This document shows positions 1 to 9,968 of a stretch of DNA of 64,000 bases, piece after piece. The notes under the pieces were generated by a model. The model made no database searches. It saw nothing but the letters and a program-made list of their open reading frames with translations, and was not told the DNA's origin. Positions within the stretch are counted from its first letter, which is position 1. Each line of letters opens with the position of its first letter. This stretch comes from Rhyacophila brunnea. Taxonomy: Eukaryota; Arthropoda; Insecta; Trichoptera; Rhyacophilidae. Both the position numbers and the translations under genes were made by a program. Location of the stretch: assembly GCA_022495005.1 (NCBI GenBank), contig JAGYXB010000687.1, positions 682,001-746,000 of the forward strand. The letters are read 5' to 3'.

Positions 1-514
1 TTTTGCATTTCTTGTCATTTTTACATATACATCTTAATGATATGCCTCATGCTTCATGGCGTTCTTGGATATCACAATTCTTCACCAAATTTCCTTCTCT
101 CAGTTACTTGATTCACTGAAGTTTGAGATTTGAATTAATTTTATCGTCATCATCAACTACTCCACTTTGGAGCCCAATAGTGAATATTATTAATGTTATC
201 ATAAAATTTTAAAGGAGCGTTATTTTTTTTTAAATTTGTTACGTGTCTTGGTAATCACCTCGTGTTAAAATGTTAATAAATTTAAAAGTTGTCTTGTACG
301 CCAATGAATTCAGATCACCTTCAACATTTTGATATTACTGTTCTGTCAAAGCAAAATTTTGCCAGATATTTTATACAATATGGCCAACTTGTCATTTTAC
401 GTACACTGTTAGAACAGGTATTGTTATGGAAACATATCTTAATATAATACCAATGTTTAATACCTACCACTGTTTTGCAGAAATAAATCTGATAAAATAG
501 TCATTTATAGTGAG

Positions 515-1062
515 TCATTTGTATTTCAATTTCAATTCAATTTCAATTCATTTATTTTACATATTGTGGACATTACAAATTATAAGTTTAAGACGTTCAC
601 AACATGACATTTATAAACAAAGAAATATTACTAAAACAATATTAGGTACATAATAAAGGAGATAGATTCTACAGTATAAAAGTGTAAAAAAAATAATTAT
701 ATAGGTACAAGGAAGTACACCGGATGAGTTAAGCAGACCCTATTTTAAGAATTTATAAAATAACGTCCACCTATACTCATCCTCACGTAGATGGAATATA
801 TCAACATCCGAAGCGATTTGGTTGAACAGAGTTATTGCCCTCCCAATTGGCATCACCAGTAGCAGGTTAGTTCTGCTCCTCGGGAGAACAAACAACTGAT
901 GCTCCCGATTTCTAAGATAGTTATCAGGGACACACAAGTCAATTCTACCAAGAATGGCAGAGTTATCATTCACACCACGTATAAGTCGAAAAAAATACGT
1001 GGCCAAATATTGATATCTTCTAGCACTTAAATTACAGTATGTAAGCATATCTAAGAGAAAAA
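515..1062 (-). mobile_element. LINE 3' remnant (Jockey/CR1-like reverse transcriptase C-terminus)
   Basis: An open minus-strand frame (740-1048, 102 codons) reads like the extreme C-terminus of a non-LTR retrotransposon polymerase: an LTYCNLSARR stretch, YLATYFFRLIRG, then IDLCVPDNYLRN and RTNLLLVMP, ending in a short 'LFNQIASDVDIFHL' tail. The 3' side (about 515-600) carries AATTGAAATTGAA-type simple repeats, which fits a LINE 3' end. A second, older copy of the same tail lies at 42370-42975. The upstream part of the element is missing (5' truncation). Confidence 0.7.
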
Positions 1063-3482
1063 GTACATTGTGAACTTTTAAAATATTTTTTATATGATGT
1101 TAATTCCTTAAATAAATAAAAGATTAAAGAATGAATAAATTCAAATTACGCCATGTACATAAAGGTAGTAATGGCAAAATGTTCAATATTATGCAGCTAT
1201 TAAAATAAATTTAAAAGTATCGGATGAGAGTTAAATTTTATAAAAATAAATATTGCAATCATTTGCATTTTTATACCTGTAAATTTTTTAATTGTTTTTG
1301 AAAAAGACTAGTTTAATTTATAGCTTTCATACTTTCAATTGAATTTATTAAGGAAACACCTGCCATATTGAAACTAAGTGTCTATTTCCCGGACGTGTGT
1401 ACAAGCACTTAACTTAGATTTTCCCGTTACATTGCTGCAATTCGATACAATTCCTAGAAATCCAATTTGTTTTGTGGCTACAACGCCGCTATAAAAATAT
1501 AGATAGACATCAACGACTACCACCCGATAGTCAATTACTCTTTCGTATTGCAATTGAATCGATTGTTCTATTGTAAAAAGAATATTCAATCTTTGTTTTT
1601 TTATTTATTCAAATACTAATAACAGGAAAGATCACCAAATAATTAAACGCAATTTTATTGACTCAAATCAAAACTCCATTGACAAGTAATTAGATGATAT
1701 TATTGGCTACTCATACTGGGGATCCCCGGTGTGGCCATGTTTTTGAGCCTAGGTAATTTACACTGGCAACCTTATAGCATGCTTAATACTTACCAAAATA
1801 TGTTAATTTTAATATATCGATTTATTTTGGTTAGTGATGAAAGCCATTATACCATTTTTAATAAACGTTTTGTAAATAAATAATTTAATAACACGAGAAA
1901 TATATTTCATTCGACAATCACCAGAAGTCAAACATTGTAATAAGAACAGAACATGCCAAACGCGATGTGTGTGATTGTTAAACTGCAACTGACGCTGTGT
2001 GAATTGGTGCACTGACATGATGGAACGTCATTAATTTCCTGGTCAAATGCGGTAATTTATCATAAAATATTTATAGATTTATAGATATAGATTTATAGAT
2101 AGACACTGAAATAATTTAAGTATAAAAATGCTTATACCCCGTTTACATGGGCATGGATGTACTGTGCACAGTAAGAAAATGTATGTGGAAACATGTATTA
2201 TCCTGCAGTTAGCAAGATTCCGAATTTCCAATGATACAGTAAGATTATTTTCAATCTGCGCCTGCGCAGTAGAGCGATCGTAGCGAACCTGCCGGCAAAA
2301 AAATGAGTACTCATTTTGAGCTCCGATTTTCAATACGACCTGTCAGGTAGTAGTATAACATGACAACATCGCGCCTCGCTTACTCTTGATGAATGAGATT
2401 GGACAGTCAGCACTTTTACGTGTAAACAGTTATTGTCATGACAGTTTAAAATAAGCACAATTGCTGACAGTAATTATTACATTCTCGTGTACAGGCGTCA
2501 GTAGTTTTCCTCTATAAAATCTTGGCTTATTTTTTCTGAAGCATTGAAACGCTGTGTCAAGTTTGTGACAATTATAATATCAAGTGTTTAGTAGTAAACT
2601 TAAAGCACATGAACGTTTATAAATCGGTTAAAAAAATGTGATTATTATTTGAACTTTTGAATGAAACATCTATTTCAAAACGCTTTTGGTTAAAACTGAG
2701 CAAACACGGAACCTATTGCTAGTAAAGCTTTTTCAACGATCGTTTAGTTAGACTAACATAAACTTTATCTTTATTTTAATTTGATTTGAATTGGTAGTCT
2801 TTTTCTATTTACATAGTTATATTCCAGCACAAATCTCTATTTTTCCATTTTAAAAAACTAAGAGACTCTTTTTTAACGATCTGACAAACACAGACTAAAG
2901 AACATTTCAAACAAAAGAACAAAATAGAATAAAATAACTGGTACTTATAGAGTTTTAATTATAATATTATAAATATGTCATTTACCATGTCTATCAAACT
3001 GCCCTAGTAAGACGAACTTCCCCGAAAAGGTCGTAGAAAATAAATTGGTGGTTTACCCATCACTATCTCTTTGCGAACAAAATGGTTAAAATAGAAATAG
3101 TTTCTTCTATACATTGGGTAATGAAATTCAAGGCTTATTTAGGTATGTACCTATACCAAATTCATAAATTAAAATATGAGAAGTGATGGATAATATTTAA
3201 AATCAAAATTAAATACATACATAATTTATAATTCATTCTCTTATTGTAAAAGAAAAAATAAATTAGGTAGATACTTAATTAGGATATACAAAGTCAACTA
3301 AAGAAGTACGTCTAGGATATTCTAGTGACGTCCAATTGGCTGTTTGTTGTTTCAAGTCGTAACTTAATAACGTATTTCTTTGTCGATTTTAATCATCTTT
3401 ATCGGTGACAATGTGTGAATCATCCATATGTTCTGATGCCAAACTGTCACATTCTCATAAATTATTAGTACGGTTTATTATT

Positions 3483-3909
3483 GGGAATGGGACAACTGGA
3501 CGCCAGGACAATTGGGCGCCGCATTGTCGAATGAAATAAATAGACGTTCGTTACGATTTTATATAGAAAGTAGACGAGGAATATTAATCAGTTTCTATCT
3601 ACTACTAGGTAGTTTTAATTCATTTTGCTCCATAATGCTTTTTATTGCAGATTAAGAATTATTATGCTTGAGGCTTTATATAAAAATAAAAGAACTTCCT
3701 TCTCGTTGTAACTTAAACATATGCACAATTAAATCATTATTTACGTGTGCATATTTAAATTGTCACCAAGTATTAAATAATAATATAATATTTTAAATAT
3801 ATATTTGTCAAGTAGGTGCCAATACTTAATTTACGAACGTCTATTTATTTTCGAATTTCATTCGATTGCGTGGCGCCCAGTTTTCCCGGCGCCGAATCGT
3901 CTTAGACCC
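3483..3909. mobile_element. MITE copy A (GGGACAA-type terminal inverted repeats)
   Basis: The left end (GGGAATGGGACAACTGGACG, then TGGGCGCCGC and TCGAATGAAAT) is matched in inverted orientation by the right end (ATTTCATTCGA, GGCGCCCAG, CGTCTTAGACCC), giving imperfect terminal repeats of about 50 bp. The inside is AT-rich without coding content. A shorter relative is at 42466-42803. Flanks read TTATTATT on the left and TTATCATT on the right, a possible 8-bp target duplication with one mismatch. Confidence 0.75.
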
Positions 3910-4699
3910 TTATCATTTAGTATGAGAAATTGGTTTTAAAAGGTAAATATGAATTAATTGTATATTTTACCGTTATTGAATATTATTTTTTAATCTTAAA
4001 AAAACCCTGTCGCATAACGCGCGACCTTTTTATAATGCAGGAAAAAAAATGGCGAAAAATCACAACGAATAAAAAAATATTGATATTACTCGTAACTTGT
4101 TTGGGAAAGTATCAAAGATGAATAAATTTACTTTAACTTTGTTGGGGAGTTATTAATTAGGTCGAGGGACTAGGCTTAGCTTTTAAAGTGTTTCTTTGCT
4201 TTATGACATAATTTTACTTAAAAATCGGGACTCCCCCTTTGAAAAGTCTTACATTGTAAATTAAACCCCTTTACGCTCTTTTTCTTCCGTTATTTTCGCA
4301 GGCCAAGATACTTAATTTTTTTATCATGCAATTAAAAAGAACAAGAAAAGTTAACAGCAGACTTTATTAAGATGGGACAAAATCTTCGTTTATTTAAATA
4401 TACATAGGCGAAAAGTTTAAATTTGTTGAATTGTTTCCAAAATTGGTTTACATAAAAAGTACCTGATCGAATTTTCATAGTAATCAGTTAATAAAATTTA
4501 ATTAGCATATTATATACATAACCTTCAATAATAAACGGATGTTTTTTTTGTTGCTTAGATATAAGTATCGAAAGGGTTAATTAATTGTCAAATCGATCAG
4601 TAATACTGCGCTCACTTTTGGATATTTATGATTAGTATAGTCTGGAAACTGTCATTAATAGAGTCACACTAGAACAACGCTACCAAAATATGTAAATTT

Positions 4700-5275
4700 A
4701 CTTTGAAAATCTGTCGTTGATTCGCGAAACTCACAGACATTGTTATACCACAAAATTGCGTTCAGCGATGAGGCTAATTTTAAGCTTAATGGGTTTGTTA
4801 ATAATCAAAATTGCCACACATGGAGTAAGACCAAAAATCCAGAAGAGATTCTTCAGACTCCAAACACTTAAAGTCACGTTTGTGGCATCATCAGACCTTA
4901 TTTCATCAACAATGAGTGTTACCAGACCATGATCAATGATTTTTTTTTTTAAATATGGATCACATTATTTTCGACGAGATTTGGTTTCAAAGAACGGTGC
5001 TAGGTGCCATACGGCGACCGTGACCATCGACTTTTTCAAAAAAATTGACTTGTCAAATTGGCCCCCTAAGTCGTGCGATTTGACACCTCTGGATTATTTC
5101 CTGTAGGGCTTGAAAGCCAATGCTGTTCATCTTATTTGCGAAATACGGCCAGCAGTGGTCGAAAAAGTGACCAAAAATTGGACGTCCATAATGCGCTTCG
5201 TCAAAATGGTTTCGGTGGCTATAAATATACCCGAAATCATTTTCATATGTTAATAGGTACCATGTATTGATCTTA
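4700..5275 (+). pseudogene. Degenerate Tc1/mariner-superfamily transposase
   Basis: Across shifting frames the plus strand gives the catalytic-core motifs of an insect DDE transposase. FSDEANF (first Asp, near 4761) is followed by LNGFVNNQNCHTWS. A GAxCHTATVT-like region (second block) lies near 5000, then NWPP(K)SCDLTPLDYF (third acid, near 5060-5100), then a C-terminal part with KVTKNW (about 5165-5185). Several stops and frame changes interrupt it (for example after DYFL at about 5103, and around 4890-4960), so it cannot encode an active enzyme. The N-terminal DNA-binding half is absent. No terminal inverted repeats were identified. Confidence 0.8.
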
Positions 5276-5346
5276 AGAATATAAAAAATAACTAAAAGTT
5301 AATGTTTTGTTTAGTTTATGTTACAATTGCAAGTTCTGTTGTGCTT

Positions 5347-5714
5347 AAGGCTATACTTCAGCTGAGGCATGGTCGAAAAAGATCGTGACCAGGCGATGCG
5401 CGGACTATGCAAATGACGCGAGCCGAACGAAATATAATTTGTCATAATAATCCAACATGCGTCCATTTAACGTTATGTTTATTGTAATATTACTACTAAT
5501 AATAGTATATCCATTAACATGTTTTCTTTTTTAAGTACACACGTAAAGTTTTTTAGTCATCTTCACACGACTTAAGAATATTTTCATCCGACGCCATGAC
5601 AAAACAAATCGACGTGCGGATACCTCGACTATCTGTCTCCGACTGGCAACGCGGCCAAAATTACGTCCCACATACTGTTGAAAAATATTTGCCGTTTCAC
5701 TTATGTAAGCTTTT
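5347..5714 (+). repeat. Three-copy dispersed repeat, copy 1
   Basis: This 370-bp unit starts AAGGCTATACTTCAGCTGAG and ends GCCGTTTCACTTATGTAAGC. Related copies are at 14317-14675 and 57713-58068, in the same orientation. Read in the frame shared by the copies, the 3' third gives a protein-like stretch: MTKQIDVRIPRLSVSDWQR, then VEKYLPFHLC. This copy is the most diverged and has several upstream stops. The family is unidentified; it could be a non-autonomous transposon or retrocopies of a small gene. Confidence 0.7.
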
Positions 5715-6117
5715 AAAAACACAATTAATATTCATTTTTTAATATTTTAAAACTTACTTTAAACATGATTTTTTTTATTAGTTAAACTATTTTAGGGTTA
5801 AGCTAATTTGAATTTACTATTGATTTTTTCAATTGTTTACTATTAGTACTATGTTTTCCAAAAGAATCTAATGTTCTATTAGCAGTCTTAAATGTGCTTG
5901 AAGGTTTTTTATGACTATCTCAATATGGCAGGATATGGAGATTATCGACTTTGAAACTAACAATCGGAATTTCAAAACCAGATTTATTCTAATATAATTA
6001 ATGATTAGATTATTTCATAGGTTATTTCAATATCAGTAGATCATTGTCAAATTGTCAAAAAAATCAAAAATATTGAAATAAAAACTAATTTGTTTTTTTT
6101 TTAAACTTTATTTTCAG

Positions 6118-6341
6118 ATTATATGCAGTCACTATGCAAGAACCACTTCCTGCAACAGTTGTATCGAAAGATAGACGGAGCAGTGTTATGGTCGCAGAAC
6201 GAGAGGAACCTAGACTGCGTGATCACCTTCCAGACGCACTCCATCCTGCAGAGGTTCATGCTGAGGTTCGACATGCTCCAACTTGACTGCAATGATCACT
6301 TGCTGGTCTACGATGGAGCTCACGCTGTTGGAACCCACAAG
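6118..6341 (+). CDS. CUB/LDLa transmembrane receptor, exon with first part of CUB domain
   Basis: This is an internal coding exon. The acceptor is a T-rich tract ending TTTTCAG|AT and the donor is CACAAG|GTATAA. It enters after one base of a split codon and leaves in phase 0. The 74 encoded residues contain the first two-thirds of a CUB domain: Cys in SLCKN, the second Cys in NLDCVITFQ, a hydrophobic beta strand (RFMLRFDMLQL), and the hallmark LDCNDHLLVYDG. The last carries the third Cys and an Asp expected to bind calcium in cbCUB domains. CUB domains mediate extracellular protein-protein contacts. The CUB-LDLa-membrane order further on places the gene near Neto, Culd and LEV-10 receptor accessory proteins; which one is not decidable by eye. 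The signal peptide and any earlier CUB domain would be upstream of the window. Confidence 0.9.
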
Positions 6342-6786
6342 GTATAATGATTACATTATTTTGAATTCTTAAATACTATATATTCTTATAATGTACACAA
6401 TATTACGCCTCGGAAACTGCACCTTAATTATTCTGCTAAATGCTAAATCAGCTAAATGGCCACGCCGTAATTATTGTACGTCGTATCTATGGGCCAATCA
6501 GTAACGGTGATAGTATAGTTCTTAATATTAAATTTAAAATATTGTTCCTAAGCGGAACACATGAGCACATAGGTAAGTTGCAGTGTTCACAAGTTTTAAT
6601 GATTTTAATTCCATATAACTCTCATTTAAATTTCATTTGAATATATTATAACTTACTACGAATATCATATTAATTTAGTTTTCATGTCTATCTATATATT
6701 AATTATATTATATATTAATAACTATTTTCATCATTCTATAAAAAAAAAATATTCTAAAAAATAATACATTGATTTATCAATATTTC

Positions 6787-7235
6787 AATATATATTAAAT
6801 AACTATTTGTTTTATTCAACGAATAATTCACAAGATTAAATTTGAGAAAGTGACATTTTATACATTAAACATTCATCATCATCATCAACCGAGGTCAATC
6901 CACTGCTGGATGAAGGCCTCCCCAAGCTTCTTTCAACTCTCTCGGTCATGTGTCGTTCGCTGCCACGTATTTCCGCCGAAATTTACTAGTTCGTCAATCC
7001 ACCGGCTTTTAGGGTGACCTTGTCGGCGTTTCGTGCCCCGTGCGTACCACTGGATGACGGCATTTGTCCAGCGCCCATTCTTTCGGCGAGTAATGTGCCC
7101 CACCCATCTCCATTTCAGCTGTTTGGCAACGTCCACATACATTAAACAATAAACATACATAAACACACCGGCGTGAATCCAACGGTTACAGATTCAAGTC
7201 TCGTCGGGTGTCATATTTTTTTCTAAAAAAGATTT
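6787..7235 (-). mobile_element. RTE-type LINE 3' end flanked by SINE-like fragments
   Basis: Minus-strand frame 6933-7166 carries the conserved C-terminus of RTE-type LINE polymerases: WRWVGHITRRKNGRWTNAV, then GHPKSRWIDELV and TWQRTTHDRESW. Past its stop-less end the reading continues as KKLGEAFIQQW, ending near the TCATCATCATCATC tract at 6875, which is the usual 3' simple repeat of this class. On both sides lie pieces of the tRNA-related repeat seen at 17.3-20.2 kb: 6787-6845 is inverted, and 7168-7235 has the GATTCAAGTCTCGTCGGGTG box-B-like string. The LINE is strongly 5'-truncated. Confidence 0.8.
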
Positions 7236-7842
7236 TTTCTAGTCGAAAATGGAAAAGGCATGAGATGTTTTCAAATTATGTATAGTCAATATATATTATA
7301 CATATTATTATTTCTTTCGCTCAAAGGATGGCGAAATTTAAATGTGGTCACGATCCTCAGCCATGAGTGCACGACCAAGAAGAGAAGAGATTATTTCTTT
7401 ACATTTATGTGTCTGATGGTAAATAAATCAGGCAAAAATATTCAAACTAGATAAGTCGCTATGAAAATAATAACATCCTTTTATACACAGAAATCCATGA
7501 AGTATAAGTTAGAAATCATAAAAAATCAGTTAGAATTTTGAATCCTGTTGCATGCATAACTAACTAGGTTTTCAGTATCGGGAAACAATTCCTGATTAAA
7601 CTTCTTCTTCTTATAAAATATAGGTATCTTTGATAATGCACGATATTTTCAAATACTTTCAAAAATTTTCTACCGACTTCTTTACTTAATAATATTGTTT
7701 TCACGATCTTTTAACGTAGTAATTCGTTATATAATCGAAAATTAACTGTCTTAAGAGGAGACCTGCTCAGCGTAGGTCAAAATGGAGCTTTTGTTCTATT
7801 TTCAAAGCATGATCCTGGACATTCCTTAAACGTTGTAGATAA

Positions 7843-9712
7843 TCTCTATATATATAAAAATCTCGTGTCACGATGTTTGTGGTCCAACTCCTCCGAAATG
7901 GCTCGACCGATTTTTATGAATTTTTTTATGTATATTTTTTAGGTATGAGAATAGGTCAACAAGTATATTTCATACCGCTAGGTAAATAGGGTATCTCTAT
8001 CCAGAAAAATTTTCTTTTATTTTTTTGACAATTTTTTTTTTGTATTTTTTTTATTATTTGGCATAAAAAAATACCTATAACCTCAAATTTTCATTTTCCT
8101 ACCCCCATCCTCCCATTTTTTAATCGCGATTTTATTATTTTTGTATGAACAAATTTAACCGTCGTTCGTATTTCAAACAGAACGAAATTATTTATGTGGC
8201 TGAATGACAGATGGCACTACATCCGAGAAGAATTCAAGAGAAGCGTCGCGTCATTTTGACATTTCATTCGGCAAATCACAACGCAGTGCGTGCAAAATTT
8301 TGTACGATTTATTTTAATTTATCTATTTTTATGTGCGTGTATTACAGTGCACAATGCCAGCAAGACGCAAGGGAGGCCATTTGGGCCGTCAAACGAATAA
8401 AGCAACAAACATGCGAAATAGTAGAGTAGAAAGAACAGACGAACAAATCCAACAAGATAACAAAAACGTGCGTATAAGCATGTCGCAATTGCGTGCATCT
8501 CAATCACAAGAGGCACGAGCTGAACGAAATCAACAACGACAATTGGAACGGAACCAAGCGCGCCGGTTCGTAGTTGTGTTACGCAGAGCAAATGACCGAC
8601 AACGCCAACAAGTACATCGAACATTTACATCCGCTTCGTTCCTTCGTCTCGCATTCGAGTACGAGCCAGATATTGAATATTCCGCTCATCCGAAAGTGCT
8701 GATTGGTGCTATGGACAAAGAATGTCCCCATTGTCATGCGCTCAAATTCAAACATGAGTCAGCCGGGATGTGTTGCGCATCAGGAAAAGTGCAACTACAG
8801 AAATTGAGATACCACCAGAACCATTGAACAGCTTGCTCATTGGCACGGTTCCAGATTCAAACCTGTTCCTGAAGTCCATTCGCACATTCAATTCATGCTT
8901 CCAAATGACTTCGTCCGGAGCAACAGAAATAGTTCACAATACTGCGGCAAATGGTCAACAATTCCATTCTACGTTTAAAATCAAAGGTCAAGTATACCAC
9001 AAAGTAGGCTCATTGCTGCTAATGCCAAACGAACCACATACATTTTTACAAATCTACTTCATGGGCGGTGAGGACATCAATCATGTGGATGCACGTTGCG
9101 GCTACAATAGCCTCAATTCGCCTAATGCCAGGCGCATCGTCGGCGAACTGGACGCCCTGTTGAATGAGCACAATGAATTATTGAAATTCTTCAAAGCACA
9201 CATGCACGAATTGCAAAGTGACAATCACGCTATTGTCATCAATCCTGATAAAACACCAGCTGGAGAGCACGTACGTCGATTCAATGCGACGGTTGTTGAC
9301 GACATTGCTGGAATCATGGTTGGCGACCGCACATCGACGCGAGAAATCGTGATTCGGAGAAGAATCAATAATCTGGAGTTCATCGCTGACACACACCGTT
9401 CATACGACGCTCTCCAATATCCGCTAATTTTCTGGAAGGGACAAGACGGATATTGCATAAACATTAAACAACGAGATCCTGTCACAGGTAATTCATTCAT
9501 TATGAACATCATTACTCATTTTGAATTGAGAAATGAATGGTTGATGTTTTTTTGTTTTTATCGGCGGTCATCGTCTTCAGTGCTCTATTCCTCTTTCTGT
9601 CATAGATCCCATCCCCACACACTTACGATACATTCGTTACTTTTTATTTAACAACCAAAATATTCACTAGAAATAATTTATATGGCAGAACAACGTTTGC
9701 CTGGTCAGCTAG
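7843..9712 (+). mobile_element. Helitron, internally deleted
   Basis: The 5' end is TCTCTATATATATAAAAATC directly after an A. The 3' end is GTCAGCTAG directly before a T, matching Helitron termini (5'-TC, 3'-CTRR, inserted between A and T). The 5' terminal region CTCGTGTCACGATGTTTGTG is typical of insect Helitrons. It encodes a damaged N-terminal part of a Helitron Rep/helicase protein but lacks the rolling-circle HUH nuclease and the helicase. The insertion point is confirmed by the uninterrupted copy of the same sequence near 10538. Confidence 0.93.
8354..9651 (+). pseudogene. Helitron Rep/helicase protein, N-terminal fragment with frameshift
   Basis: The likely start is ATG 8354 (MPARRKGGHLGRQTNK). 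Frame one (to 8827) contains a basic Gln/Arg/Glu-rich segment (about residues 35-80) and a cysteine/histidine cluster CPHCHALKFKHESAGMCC, as in the N-terminal region of Helitron proteins. Near 8790-8815 the reading must change frame to continue with EIEIPPEPLNSLL, CFQMTSSGA, KGQVYHKVGSLL, LQIYFMGGED, a DEHNEL-like NEHNELLKFFKAHM, NPDKTPAGEHVRRFNAP-like block, and THRSYDALQYPLIFWKGQDG. Homology stops after KQRDPVTGN (about 9489), just before where the HUH nuclease domain begins in full-length relatives. What follows to the stop at 9651 is non-homologous. Products could not support rolling-circle transposition; mobility would need another copy. Confidence 0.9.
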
Positions 9713-9899
9713 TCTTTTTATATAATTTGAACCCTTATTATCCTTTATATTCATTTTAAGCATTTGATGACTGCATAAAGTATTTTTATTACATAAAATA
9801 GTATTTTTTTAAACCTCTTGCTCTAATGTTTTAGAATATAGTCATATTTCAGTACATAACTGTGCAGTGGTGTTAAGATTTATTACATGTATTTATTTT

Positions 9900-9968
9900 T
9901 AACGCGCGTGTTCGAACATGTACCGTTTAAAAAAAATCGGTAAGGTACATGTTCAAACACGCGCGTTA
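9900..9968. repeat. 69-bp near-perfect hairpin
   Basis: TAACGCGCGTGTTCGAACAT followed by GTACC pairs with GGTACATGTTCAAACACGCG followed by CGTTA, with one mismatch in 25 bp per arm. A loop of T/A-rich sequence and a short inner CGGTA stem lie between. It sits just inside the left arm of the 7750-10630 element and is not present in the right arm. It may be a minimal palindromic insertion or a stem of that element. Confidence 0.75.

Larger units (their letters stand above)
1..6117. other. Upstream intron or 5' flank of the CUB/LDLa gene
   Basis: No host exon was recognised here. It is AT-rich and holds a LINE 3' remnant (about 515-1062), a MITE (3483-3909), a dead Tc1/mariner-type transposase (about 4700-5275) and copy 1 of a three-copy repeat (5347-5714). 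The first recognised exon at 6118 starts inside a codon behind a pyrimidine tract and AG, so at least one coding exon lies further upstream, probably outside the window. In 1063-3480 I saw only AT-rich sequence; the piece 2130-2340 is less AT-rich but matches nothing I know. Confidence 0.6.

Noticed and set aside
8319..8624. Minus-strand open frame of 101 codons
   Set aside because: It is the reverse of the Helitron coding region and has no motif of its own.
9178..9512. Two minus-strand open frames
   Set aside because: They are antisense to the Helitron protein fragment.
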